Shown in pieces: positions 35,340 through 45,531 of a DNA stretch of 64,000 bases. Within the stretch, counting starts at the first letter, position 1. Every line of letters starts with the position of its first letter. The DNA is from Liolophura sinensis (taxonomy: Eukaryota > Mollusca > Polyplacophora > Chitonida > Chitonidae). The translations under genes and the position numbers were made by a program. The stretch is taken from the NCBI RefSeq assembly GCF_032854445.1, contig NC_088306.1:2538373-2602372 (forward strand). Reading direction: 5' to 3'. The notes under the pieces are model-generated. The model saw only the letters and a list, made by a program, of their open reading frames with translations. It was not told the origin of the DNA and did no database searches.

Positions 35340-38060
35340 ATGTCTATAAATGAAAAAATTATACAATGGAATTGTCGAGGTCTTAAGGTAAATTTTATTG
35401 CAATAACACAGCTAGTCCAATCATTAAATTCTATTGCAACTTGTCCTCAGAAAACTCACCTGAAGACATCTGACAAAGATAAAATAACTCTGACAAATTA
35501 TTCACTTTACAGCACCTATGTATTGAAGAAGAGCGAGCTGCAGGCGGCTCCTCGATCTTCATAAATAACAATATTATGCACAGTCCTGTTTCTCTCAATA
35601 CAGAGTTTGAGGCTGTGACCGCTCGTGTTTCATTGTCTGAAACAGTCACAGTATGTTCAGACTTCTTGTCTAAGGAGGAACTGTGTTATTTCAATGATGG
35701 TTCTAATACCTATTTACATCCGGGTAATGGCGCTTATTCTGCTGTCGACCTTACCACCACAGATCCATTTTTCTTGGAAGGTACATGACGATGTTTGTGG
35801 TAGTGACCATTTTCCTATAATCCTAGGGCATATGACTTCTAATTCTTTACAATGTGTGGTTAGGTGGAAGTTCGATAAAGCAGATTGGATCGCATTTGAG
35901 ATGTTCTGCGAGGCTGATATCACCTCAGAGTCTCTGAATGCAGCAGATGATCCCATATTAAAATTTAATGAGTTTGTTTTAAGAGCTGCCGATAGAACTA
36001 CCCCGAAGACCTCGACAAATCCCAAATCCAAGAGTAAACCCTGGCACGACAATGACTGTCGTAAAGCCATAAAGTACCGGAAAAAGGCTGAACACAGATT
36101 TAATCATTGTCCCACTGATAATAACCTAAACCTGGTTTGTATATTTAGAGCCAAGGCTCGTCGATTAATCAAGTCCAAGAGACGATCTTGTTGACGGAAC
36201 TTTATTTCAGGCAGTACGTCAAAACACCTATGCGTAAGGTCTGGAACATGGTTCAGAAACTTAAGGGCAAAAACAATAAAGCAAAAGTCCAGCATTTAAA
36301 GGAAGGAGATAATATATTAACCTCTCCATCCAATATAGCAAATAAATTAGATGAGACAATTTCCAAAAGAAATCTTCTTCTGAGAATCATACTTCAGAAT
36401 TGCAGCATATTAAAAACCAGAAGGACTAAATTAAATTGCTATTGTCTTCTAAAAATTTAGAAGATTATAATTGTCCTTTTAACATCGATGAACTTAAAAT
36501 TGCATTAAAAAGGCCCACGATACTGCTTGCGGTCCTGATAACGTATATTATAAGTCTCTGAACCATTTACCACCTGAGCCACTTGAGACTCTCTTGCACT
36601 TGCTTATTGATATTTGGACAACTGGTAATTTTTCCACCATCATGGAGGGAGGCGTGTATTATCTCGGTCCCTAAACCCGGTAAGGATCATACTGATCCAA
36701 ATAATTACCGTCCCATAGCTCTGATCAGCTGTGTCTGTAAGACTATGGAACGGATGATTAATGATAGACTTGTTTGGTTTCTAGAAACCAACCAGCTTTT
36801 ACCCAATATTCAATACGGTTTTCATCAAGGTCGATCTACTTTATATCATCGTATTCGATTTGAAACTTTTATTCGCGATGGTTTTCTTAATAATGAACAT
36901 GTGGTGTCCATATTTTTCGACCTTGAAAAGGCCTACGACACCACATGGAAATATGGTATTTTAAAAGACCTTTGTGGTATGGGATTAAAGGGTCGCTTAC
37001 CTTTATTTATTCCTCAATTTTTATCTGATCGTCATTTTAAGGTAGGGATGGGGTCCACTCTCTCTGACTCTCATGAGCAGGAGATGGGTGTACCCCACGG
37101 CAGTATCCTTTCACCAACACTGTTTAGGATAAAAATTAATATTTTGGCTAAAACATTAACATCTGACAATGAGGGTTCTTTATATGTAGATGATTTCCTT
37201 ATATGCTACCGAGCTAAAAATATGAATAACATCGAGCGACAACTGCAGCTTTGTCTCCATGAGAAATGGGCAGTTGCCAATGGTTTTAGATTTTCAACGT
37301 CCAAAACAGTCGGTATGCATTTTTATAATAATCGGAAACTTCATGTAGACCCCGAGCTTAAATTTTATGGTAAACTAGCGAGGAATGGTGGAGAAAATAA
37401 CTTTTTAGGAGTTATTTTTGATAAGAAATTATCTTTTATACCTCATATTAAAATGCTTAAAGCTAAATTTACAAAAGCTGTCGATGTAATTAAGGTCGTG
37501 TCAAGCACCGATTGGGGTGCTGACCGATGAATTTGATTTAATTTATATCGTTCTCTGGTGAAGTATAAATTGGACTAACATTAAACTTGGGGACATAGCT
37601 CCGGTTTCTTTCCCGGAGTCCCCATCCATGTCTTCTTCCACAACCTAAATTGATATTCGATCTACGTAAATATAATAAATCAAATACCAATCCTCTTATA
37701 ATTCAGCAAGGTTTTGCTGAAATTAAGGCTAATTATACAGATTACAAATTTATATATACTGATGGGTCAAAGGATGGGGACAGAGTTGCGACTGCGGCTG
37801 TCTTAGAACAGCGGGTCACTTCTCTTCGTCTTCCGCCTTCATCTTCTATCTTTTCTGCAGAGGCCAGGGCAATACTCCTGGCCTTAACATATGTTTCTTC
37901 TGGGTGTGCCGAGAAGGCAATGTTATGCAGTAATTCGCTCTCCTGATAAAAGAGGTAAAGATATTATATTCTGTTGGATACCGAGTCATATAGGTATCCA
38001 TGGAAACACAGTCGTGGACTGGGAGGCAAAAGGCTGCCATATCGAAAGTCGCGGGCGATG
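35340..38060 (+). pseudogene. LINE copy B ORF2 (EN-RT-RNase H)
   Basis: It starts MSINEKIIQWNCRGLKVNF, the N-terminal APE endonuclease motif. It then reads THLKTSDKDKITL, where the catalytic Glu expected in QET reads Gln-Lys, and, after a deletion, YLHPGNGAYSAVDLT and GSDHFPI. The RT at 36,580-37,530 has EACIISVPKPGKDHTDPNNY, RPIALI, FFDLEKAYDTTWK (first catalytic Asp) and LYVDDFLICYRA (YVDD box near 37,183). RNase H at 37,650-37,946 has YKFIYTDGSKDGDRVATAAV and SSIFSAEARAILLAL (catalytic Asp and Glu). Frameshifts near 35,770, 36,190 and 36,470 and three deletions inactivate it. Confidence 0.85.
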
Positions 38061-38599
38061 TTGTCATAAATTATTTGAGGGCCATTGGTTTTTTGATTGT
38101 CTCAAATATTTATAGATAAAAAGTTATATACATATAGATTTCTAGATATCCTATTTTTTACTTATACGTATCTGATTTTAAACATGTCTGAACTTTTTGT
38201 TTTCTTTTTGATGTTCTCACTATTATGTCGAAAACCTTAATCGTCTCATGTTTTCACCTTGTTCTCGCCACGATATGGCTGAAATATTGCCGATGTGGCG
38301 TTAAGCCATAATCATTCATTCATTCATTTGCAGTCCTGGAAATTTTCGGTTACAGGAGACATCTTTTTGAAAAAATGTACATAGCATGGAGCGATAGAAA
38401 TTTTGTAGGCTTCTTGTGCATCTTGAAGGTCGAGTCTTTATGCAGCTGCTCTAAAATGAGGGGATGCATGGCCTATTGAGTATTTAAAGGGGTTAACTTT
38501 CCTGTTCTAATGTTAACTTATACATACATCGAGAATAGCTTGGTGTGATTGATATCTTAGCTAGAAAGTCGTTGATAAAGGGGGTGTTTTTGTAGGTAA

Positions 38600-38700
38600 T
38601 TTGTTGCCTACATGTTGTTACATGAACAGTGAGAATAAAATTCTAACTGAGGTAAAATAACAAGAGTTGGTATTTCACAGGTTACGTGAGACCATTTGCC
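38600..38700 (+). repeat. Dispersed repeat R, 3' half
   Basis: Contains gttacatgaacagtgagaat, taactgaggtaaaataacaa and ggttacgtgagaccatttgc. It leads without a break into the 48-bp minisatellite, whose unit is the terminal block of R. Confidence 0.7.
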
Positions 38701-39450
38701 ATCTATCACACTGTCATCACTGCTCTGGTCTTACTCTCTGTGATGTTCGTCTATCGCACTGTCGTGGCTGCTCTGGTCTTACACTCTATGCTGTACGTCT
38801 ATCGCGCTGTCGTCGTTGCTCTGGACTTAGACTCCATGCTGTACGTCTATCAATCTGTCAGACCGGCCGGGATGGCACAGTTGGTAGAGTGTTCACTTCG
38901 GGAGAGGTAGATTCAGGGTCAATCCTGGGTCGAGTCACACCTAAGACTTTAAAAGAGGAATTTTTAACTTCCTCTCTTGGCGTTCAGCATGAAGGGGATA
39001 GTGCAACAACTGGTTGACCAGTATCAGTATAATGGCTCGGGCGTGGCATGGCGGCTTACTTTCCTTCGGTAACGACGTACGACGTAAACCACAAGCACAC
39101 TCACTCACACTCACTCACACTCACTCACACTGTCATCGCTGCTGTGGTCTTAGTCTCCATGCTGTTCGTCTATCACACTGTCGTCGTTGTTCTGGTTTTA
39201 CTCTCTATGCTGTTCGTTTATCACATTGTCGTCGCTGTTCTGGTCTTACTGTCTATGCTGTACGTCTATCACACTGTCATCGCTGCTGTGGTCTTACTCT
39301 CCATGCTGTTCGTCTATCACACTGTCGTCGCTGTTCTGGTCTTACTCTCCATGCTGTTCGTCTATCACACTGTCGTCGTTGTTCTGGTTTTACTCTATAT
39401 ACTGTACGTGTATCACACTGTCGTCGCTGCTTTGGTCCTACTCTCTAGTA
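38701..39450. repeat. 48-bp minisatellite, split by a SINE-B
   Basis: Units of 48 bp (tatcacactgtcgtcgctgc then tctggtcttactctctatgc then tgtacgtc) recur at 38,701, 38,751, 38,799 and 38,847, and again with tatcacac at 39,171, 39,219, 39,267, 39,315, 39,363 and 39,411. The unit equals the 3' end of repeat R. As 48 is divisible by three, all three plus-strand frames stay open over several units, which creates apparent proteins (39,014-39,533) that are unlikely to be real. Confidence 0.95.
38868..39125 (+). mobile_element. SINE-B inserted in the 48-bp array
   Basis: Head gcacagttggtagagtgttc and tgggtcgagtcacacctaag; body gcgttcagcatgaaggggat and actggttgaccagtatcagt. The segment from gtaagtcgtctcagtgaagc to the tail is deleted, joining ccttcggtaa to cgacgtacgacgtaaacc. 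It ends in (actc)n. Flanks caatctgtca and cacactgtca are compatible with an imperfect ~10-bp target duplication. Confidence 0.85.
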
Positions 39451-39966
39451 GGATCGGTTCGTCTGTAATTATACTGAATACTAATCTTAAGGCATTGTAT
39501 ACCCACAAACATTTAGCATTTTTTTGTGGGTAGAACTAGTAATTTACCTGATGTTATACGCCCCAGAAATTCGCATGAATACAAACATGCACCTGTAACC
39601 GTGAAAGTTAAATATTATAGGTCAAGGGGACAGTCGCTGTGGCAAGAAAGGCGATTCCGACAAAAGAGGCGGTGGCTGTCAGAAACGTTCTATACACAAT
39701 AGAAAAATCCAGCCAGCTTTTAAAAACCAAAAACATGAAAACTTCATGGATAAGGGACTAACACACGGGGATACCTTGCCCGGCCAAGACACATAGCATG
39801 TTTTTTAAACTATGCCCTTTAATATTATTGTCAGTAGAGGCGTTGTTTTAATGTAATTGTGTGTTAAATGTGATGAGAACACAGCATTTTGAGAAATTCT
39901 AGACCAGTAAAGTGATGTTGCAAGGGGGCGTGTAATTTGTTTATGTTTTTATGCATTTACATGGAG

Positions 39967-40464
39967 TGAGTGAGTGAGTGAGTGAGTGCTTGGAGCTCAA
40001 CGTCGTACTCAACAATTTTTCAGTCATATGACACGAAGGATTTTATTTTTTGATTGGTGTTTTACGCCGTTCTCAAGAATATTTCACTTATACGACGGCG
40101 GCCAGCATTATGGTGGGTGAAAACTGGGCACAGCCCGGGGGAAACCAACGACCATCCGCAGGTTGCTGAAGGACCTTCCCACTTACGGGCGTATGACACG
40201 AAGGAATCCTTAAAGTGCATGTAATGTGCCTCCTTGTTGCAGGACATTTTTCCACCACTCTTTTATCGAGTGCTGCTTCACTTACAGAAGGCAAGCATGC
40301 TGCCCCGCCCGAGCCATTATACTGATACGAGTCAACCAGTCATTGCACTATCCCCTTCATGCTGAACGCCAAGCAAGGAAGTTACAACTTCCTCTTTTAA
40401 AGTCTGATTTAAAGGTGTGACTCGACCCAGGATTGATCCTGGATCTACCGCTCCCTAATAGGAC
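39967..40464 (-). mobile_element. SINE-B with 13-bp TSD, itself interrupted
   Basis: Direct repeats catttacatggag flank it (39,954-39,966 and 40,465-40,477). The tail complement (gagt)n is at the left, the body holds cactcttttatcgagtgctg and tactgatacgagtcaaccag, and the head complement at the right holds ggtgtgactcgacccaggat and gatccaccg-like sequence. A SINE-A is inserted near its 3' end. Confidence 0.93.
40041..40191 (-). mobile_element. SINE-A, 5'-truncated, nested in SINE-B, 14-bp TSD
   Basis: Direct repeats tatgacacgaagga (40,027-40,040 and 40,192-40,205) flank 151 bp of SINE-A. These include ggtgttttacgccgttctca, gaatatttcacttatacgac and catccgcaggttgctgaagg. The tRNA-like head is lost. 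Confidence 0.96.
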
Positions 40465-40914
40465 CATTTACATGGAGAATTAGAACAAAACCCTAACTGA
40501 GGTAAACTGAGGTATTTCATGTATGTTACGTGTGACCATTTACCAGCAGTCATCGCGGCTCTGGTTTTTCTCTCTAAGCTGTACGTCTTAATTATGTTGC
40601 AATGTGCCGGTTTTACTCGTGGTTCGAGTCTCACTTGCTGATACTGAAGTTACATGTTTGCAGGATAGGCACATTTTGACAGTCCGGCACATTGCTACCA
40701 GAATTTTTACCGCGGCTTCTATGTTAGAGGATTCTGAAGCAAATTCCATGGATTGGTGTTTTAACCCTCTAGGGGTGGCTGTCACATTCGAAACATAGGG
40801 GAGCATACAGCGTACATATAAACGTTGTACCATTAATTTGAAAAACTTCAGCATTATGACTTTTGTAAAACTTCTTACATTGAGCATGTCAAGAACACCT
40901 TTGTTGACAAATAC

Positions 40915-41140
40915 ATTTATTTATTTGATTGGTGTTTGACGCCGTACTCAGGAATATTTCACTTATACGACGGCGGCCAGCGTTATGGTGGGAGGAAACC
41001 GGGCACAGCCCGGGGAAAGCCTACGGCCACCCGCAGGTTGATGTCAGTCCTTCCTACGTACCGCCAGAGATTAAGCGAGGAGAGCTGGACCTGAACTCAC
41101 ACCGAACGCATTGGTGAGAGGCCCCTGGGTGATTGCTAGC
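40915..41140 (-). mobile_element. SINE-A, near full length
   Basis: The plus strand reads atttatttatttgattggtg, gccgtactcaggaatatttc, ggaaaccgggcacagcccgg and head complement cattggtgagaggcccctgg. The extreme 5' end of the head is diverged. Confidence 0.88.
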
Positions 41141-41945
41141 GTTGTAGTTCACTTGACCACGGGGACCTCCTTAAATATAAGACAAATCATCAAAGATCCT
41201 GAACGTGCAATCCATAACTATCTAATTTCGCTTAGGCCGCGAAAAAACACCGTATCAGTATTTATGTTTATTACATTTACATGCATTTTAGGACAAAAAT
41301 ATAGGTATGAGGTACCTATATTTCTATTTGACCTGAGAATTACAGACCTGGCTGTTTCTGTCTTATATTATCAGCTTTATTTACTATTTATACGTACTCG
41401 GCGGAAACCCACGGCCATCCGCATGTTCCTGGTTGACCTTCCACTAAAAAACATGACAGTTGGTCCGGTGTCAGTATAATTTTTCTCGCTGGGTGTGATG
41501 TCTTCGACATGATATTTCAGTGACGGCAGCACAGGTGTAAAAGTGGTATACAAATCTCGGACTTGAAACTGTTTGCAATATTCCTGGACAGGCGAGGAAT
41601 CTTCAAATCTGAAAGATATCGGTCTGCAACGGTACCGTGATGTCTTACATGCCAGGTGGGAATTTAAGAACTATAGGGCAAAGGCAACCATCCCAACAGG
41701 CGGAATAGTTTTCCAGCTAAAAAATTCAGGTGGGTGTAAAAAGAGAATAAAATGCTTAATACCCTAGGTGCTGTTTGATTAGCTTATACGCAGAGCATAT
41801 ACACTGCAAATACTATCGACGCATGACATGTATCTATAAAAACACCAGCATTAATGTGCAAATGCCTTGCTGTTCTCATTTGAACACAGATGTCTTATCC
41901 ATAAAGGGCGTTAAATGCATATGATGGGACAATACATATAAGTAA
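41141..41945. other. Mostly unassigned; SINE-A scrap at 41,396-41,443
   Basis: 41,396-41,443 (ggcggaaacccacggccatc then cgcatgttcctggttgacct) is the central block of SINE-A on the minus strand. A 122-codon frame (41,111-41,479, start excluded) has no recognisable domain. Nothing else was identified. Confidence 0.45.
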
Positions 41946-42675
41946 GAGCGTCATGTCCGACATTCGTATTCCTTTCGTAGTCCGTAAAGGGCGTTCCAAG
42001 ACGATAATCAGTTAAGGATGCTTACATTATGCATTTTTTCGCCAACACTCCATAATCTACCTAAAAATACGTTATACGTGACCAGCCTTTAGCCAATACC
42101 GGCGGATAGATCTTCCTCATTTCGTTTAGTAGTACAAAACCAACCAAAAGGGACTACAACAATTGTTCTGCGTTAGCACGCTAACCATGGAGGCCCATTA
42201 CAGAAATTAAACATCTTTTCGTCGAAAATATAACTTTTTCTCCATTTAAGCAGAAAGTATACACATTTCAATCAGAACTTAACAGAAAACTTTACGGAGA
42301 ACAAATAGCTTATTGGATTTCATTAGGTGGTATTTCCATCAACTGCTAGAGTGAAATTCGGCAATTTTTACTAATACCCTTTCTTTGGAAGCTATTTCAA
42401 AGCATTGCTCTGTTATATTTAACTCTTCCCAGTAAATTCAAGTCATGATCGACATCTCTTTACTTCCTCTAAACAGCAAGCCTGTTCTTTAACATTCTAC
42501 GCGTGCGTAACTGCTATCCCCGGTGGCGTACGGAACGCTCAAACCACCATACGATGCAGTCAGGTGTTGCCCACAGTCGTCTTAGAATTGCACTGTCTTG
42601 GGAATTGACCTTGCGATTATTGACACGGAACGTCCTTATTGGTTGACGGCTGTTATTTGAATGTCTATTTCGACG
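41946..42675. mobile_element. Element U1, MITE-like with ~65-bp TIRs
   Basis: The left end (gacattcgtattcctttcgt, agtccgtaaagggcgttcca) and the reverse complement of the right end (gacattcaaataacagccgt, ataaggacgttccgtgtcaa) are imperfect inverted repeats. The 590-bp interior recurs inverted at 59,850-60,465. The interior has no open frame with a domain, so the element is non-autonomous. It contains a scrap of SINE-A head (42,173-42,203, ttagcacgctaaccatggag). The transposase family that moved it is unknown. Confidence 0.65.
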
Positions 42676-42699
42676 TATAGATTGTCTTGTGCAATATTT

Positions 42700-42815
42700 G
42701 ACTTTTTTTGTTTGTTTACACCATATTCAAGAATATTTCATTTAATCTTGCATGGTCGTGTGTTTCCGCTGGGTTTCGGCACATTTTCCTGCCATAATAC
42801 TGACCACCTTCGTTT
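42700..42815. mobile_element. Rearranged SINE-A fragment
   Basis: 42,700-42,745 (ttgtttacaccatattcaag then aatatttcattta) is SINE-A 3' end on the minus strand. 42,752-42,812 (catggtcgtgtgtttccgct, gccataatactgaccacctt) is the central domain on the plus strand. The two halves therefore face each other. Confidence 0.55.
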
Positions 42816-44582
42816 AAAGCGCTATGTGAGAATGGGGTTGTATCGTTGATCAAAGTAAGGGCTCCCAGATAAAGTAAGGGCTCCCAGATAAAGAAAATGG
42901 TTCCGTTTTCTACTGGCGCTAATGTGTGCATATCCGTATTCTATCAGACAACGGGTGACTTAACCCACAGAAAATCAACTAAGAATGATTAGTGTCTTCT
43001 TCCCAGAGGTTTATATCATATCACTGCTAACAAAAACACATTTTGTTCATTCTTTTTTCCGACTCTGTCCGTTTAATTCTCCCGATAAACGTTGCCTTCT
43101 ATGTGAAATATCCTTGATTACGCCTTAAAACATAAATGTAAAAGAAACACCTGGGTAATTGTCTTAATATTTTTACCTGATAATATTCCTGGGGCTCGTT
43201 TACAAAAGCTGTCTCCACACCACGCTAATCGCATTTACCATGCTGACCCATCTTTTCTCTAAATGTTGTCAGGGAATTTACGCCAGGCGCAATTCACCTA
43301 CTTCTCGTAGAAAAAGCCCCAGATAATGGTATTAACCGAGTGGCGGTGGAAGTCGGTGTGAACTGGTCTATTATTCATTACAAAAAAAAATCACTGAATC
43401 CAGGTTTCCACACCATGTTGCCGCGGCATAGGTGAACTGTTTTCAATTTGCTCGGAAAGCATAAGCATTTATTTGTTATCATTATTATATAGTGAGAAAC
43501 CTGTATGCGTGTGGATCTTCTCATATCTTGTTTTTGAATTAAATGTCCGTCATCGCCCTGAGGAAAATGATGCATCGTAATTTTCTGTTTACGAAGCAAA
43601 ACTGGTTTACGGGGCCTCATATAAATGTACTTTGGTTGCGACTAGACAGGAAATAAATGTAAGTTGGAAAACACACATTCCTATATAAATCTGAAACCGT
43701 AAGGTCGATCCTGTAAGACCAATTTCAAAATAGCGCAAACTCAAATTCCTGATGTCGGAGAGCGCTGACACATTAACCCCCCAATTAAGCAGAGAAGACG
43801 AGATAGGAATGCAGATTTATTCTACAAATAAACCATACAAAGGAAACCCCTGCAACATCTAAACTATCAGCCAACACAACAGAATACATGTTTACTCCAA
43901 AACACAGTCCACGAGATTATCGATTAGGCAAGTACTACACATGAACGAAAGTGGATTATAAAGCTTAAGCAGATTGGATAAAGATACAAATCAAACAGAA
44001 AACAACATCGAAGTAAAGCTATCGTTACGGATTACAAGACTATCCAATATTCCTAATAACCGCAACCGCGACTAAATACACTCAGTTGTGATAAGTTAGA
44101 ATTTAACATACCCGAAGCCCATCCTCATTACAACTTCAATTACACAGTAACTCCATAGTCCTCTATCTGCCAAAATCAGTACACTACCCTACTACACCAG
44201 ACACCAATCACAGTATACCGATAGGGCTGCAATGCCATCAAACCGCTTACCGGAGCCTTGTGTAAACTACATGACTTCACTATTCAGAAGACGAACCTAT
44301 GAAACAGTCCCGTAATTTAGCACACTGCTGTGGATAACATAGCAATATAGAGAAAATGAATCACTCTGAGTATAACTGTCATTTATCTAAGTGAAAGTAA
44401 TGTGTAATTTAACGTAAACAAGAAATAATTGTGCTTTGCTCGATGTAAGAATGTTGTAGAATTTGCATATTGTCTGTGCCCGACACTTAACGCGACATGA
44501 ACTCAACCCGGCATAGAACCACATTCCAGCGCTGAAGCAGCTAGTATAAGATCAACACCACTTCAGTTAAGAAGCCACACAC
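42816..44582. other. No gene recognised
   Basis: A 19-bp tandem pair (aaagtaagggctcccagat) lies at 42,853-42,890. The remaining 1.7 kb shows neither a domain nor a known repeat and is the longest unassigned stretch between 38 and 48 kb. Confidence 0.35.
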
Positions 44583-44945
44583 AACCACGCAGCACAGTTG
44601 GTAGAGCGTCCGCTTCGGGACCGGTAGATCCAGGATCAATCCTTGATCGAGTCACACCTAAGACTTTAAAAGAGGAAGTTGTAACTTCCTCGCTTGGCGT
44701 TCAGCATGAAGGGGATAGTGCAACGACTGGTTGACCCGCATCAGTATAATGGCTCGGGCGGGGCGGCTTACTTGCCTTCGGTAAGTCGTCTCAGTGAAGC
44801 AGCACTAAATAAAAGAGCGTTGGAAATCCGTCCTGCAACAAGGAGGCACATTATACGTACATGCACCCTAATGATTCCTTCGTCGTCATATGACTGAAAA
44901 ATTGTTGAGTACGACGTTAAACCCCAAGTACTCACTCACTCACAA
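44583..44945 (+). mobile_element. SINE-B, full length, reference copy
   Basis: The tRNA-like head has A-box-like cacagttggtagagcgtccg and B-box-like ttgatcgagtcacacc. The body has aagaggaagttgtaacttcc, gcgttcagcatgaaggggat and aataaaagagcgttggaaat. The tail has atatgactgaaaaattgttg, gtacgacgttaaaccccaa and (actc)n. It is non-coding, transcribed by pol III by family analogy. No clear TSD was defined because the 3' flank is repetitive. Confidence 0.92.
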
Positions 44946-45260
44946 CCACGCACAGCCACGCACAAACATTAAAGTACCAAATTAAGATTAGGTTAAGCGG
45001 AATCTAATGTAACTATGACGCAAAGTGATAGTTACTGAACTCCACACGTACTCACCAGATGTAAAACTTAAAAAAGGCTTAGCTCGGAGTTTGATAGCGT
45101 TTTTGCACTTCTTGAAACAAAAGTTTGGTTTTAATTCAAAAATTTGGACTTGAGTCTGTCTTAAATTGTACTAGGAACTGTAAGGTCGCAAACTTCCAAC
45201 ACCTAGGGTCGGAAAGAATTTTTGTCGGGCAATAATTTAATCGATTTTGTGTCGGGGTTA

Positions 45261-45519
45261 TTTATTTATTTATTTGATTGGTGTTTTACGCCGTACTTAA
45301 GAATATTTCTACTTATACGACGGCGGCCAGCATTATGGTGAGTGGAAACCGGGCACAGCCCGGTGAAAACCCACGACAATCCGCAGGTTGCTGGCAGACC
45401 TTCCCACTTACAGCCGGAGAGGAAGCCAACATGAGCTGGACTTGAACTCACAGCGACCGCATTGGTGAGAGACTTCTGGGTCAATACGCTGCGCTAGCGT
45501 GCTAACCAAATGAGGCCCC
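45261..45519 (-). mobile_element. SINE-A, full length, 12-bp TSD
   Basis: Direct repeats gtgtcggggtta (45,249-45,260 and 45,520-45,531) flank a complete copy. It runs from the (ttta)n complement of the tail through gccgtacttaagaatatttc, ggaaaccgggcacagcccgg and cttgaactcacagcgaccgc to the head end ctaaccaaatgaggcccc. Confidence 0.97.
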
Positions 45520-45531
45520 GTGTCGGGGTTA

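Larger units (their letters stand above)
33590..35340 (+). pseudogene. LINE copy B ORF1 (zinc-knuckle protein)
   Basis: The N-terminus (about 33,602-33,840) has GADKKRKLEVFSDPLDNRQD and KIHPFLLKRALEG. A middle region (FTTKKLATTSKLNTYLLTFN) leads to YIPTPTRCFTCQKFGHGKGQ and CKNKLVCFRCGSEGHGG at about 34,176-34,300, two CCHC knuckles that bind element RNA. Normal ORF1 is then replaced at 34,309-34,393 by a patch copied from the endonuclease region, after which the third knuckle (NCNCGGDHTVSPRDCPLFLK) continues. After the inserted LINE tail (34,558-34,855), the Lys/Asn/Pro-rich C-terminus runs to a stop at 35,338-35,340 (SPRKGRHQSKHKQKSPKHLPP is split by a frameshift upstream). The stop TAA shares its last A with the ATG of ORF2. 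Confidence 0.8.
32998..38330 (+). mobile_element. I-type LINE copy B (5.3 kb, all domains traceable)
   Basis: 5' UTR about 32,998-33,589; ORF1 33,590-35,340; ORF2 from 35,340 with APE endonuclease, RT and RNase H; 3' UTR 38,060-38,330 ending in atatggctgaaatattgccg, gtggcgttaagccataatc and (attc)n. An RNase H domain after RT places it in the I group. ORF1 is interrupted by a younger 298-bp insertion of the same family. Deletions relative to copy C remove part of the endonuclease (after SETVTVCS), ~150 bp of the RT C-terminal region (near 37,577) and ~380 bp of the RNase H/C-terminal part (near 37,945 and 38,040). Many frameshifts exist, so it is inactive. No clear TSD was seen. Confidence 0.9.
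39840..40600 (+). repeat. Dispersed repeat R, interrupted by SINE-B
   Basis: The left part is 39,840-39,966 (gtgtgttaaatgtgatgaga, aacacagcattttgagaaat, ttatgcatttacatgga). The right part is 40,465-40,600 (catttacatggagaattaga, ccctaactgaggtaaactga, gtgaccatttaccagcagtc). The two parts are one R copy separated by the SINE-B at 39,967-40,464. Confidence 0.8.

Noticed and set aside
39014-39533. Three overlapping open frames of 93-161 residues
   Set aside because: All three plus-strand frames are open because the 48-bp unit lacks stops. Leu/Val/Ser-rich periodic proteins here are artefacts of the array.
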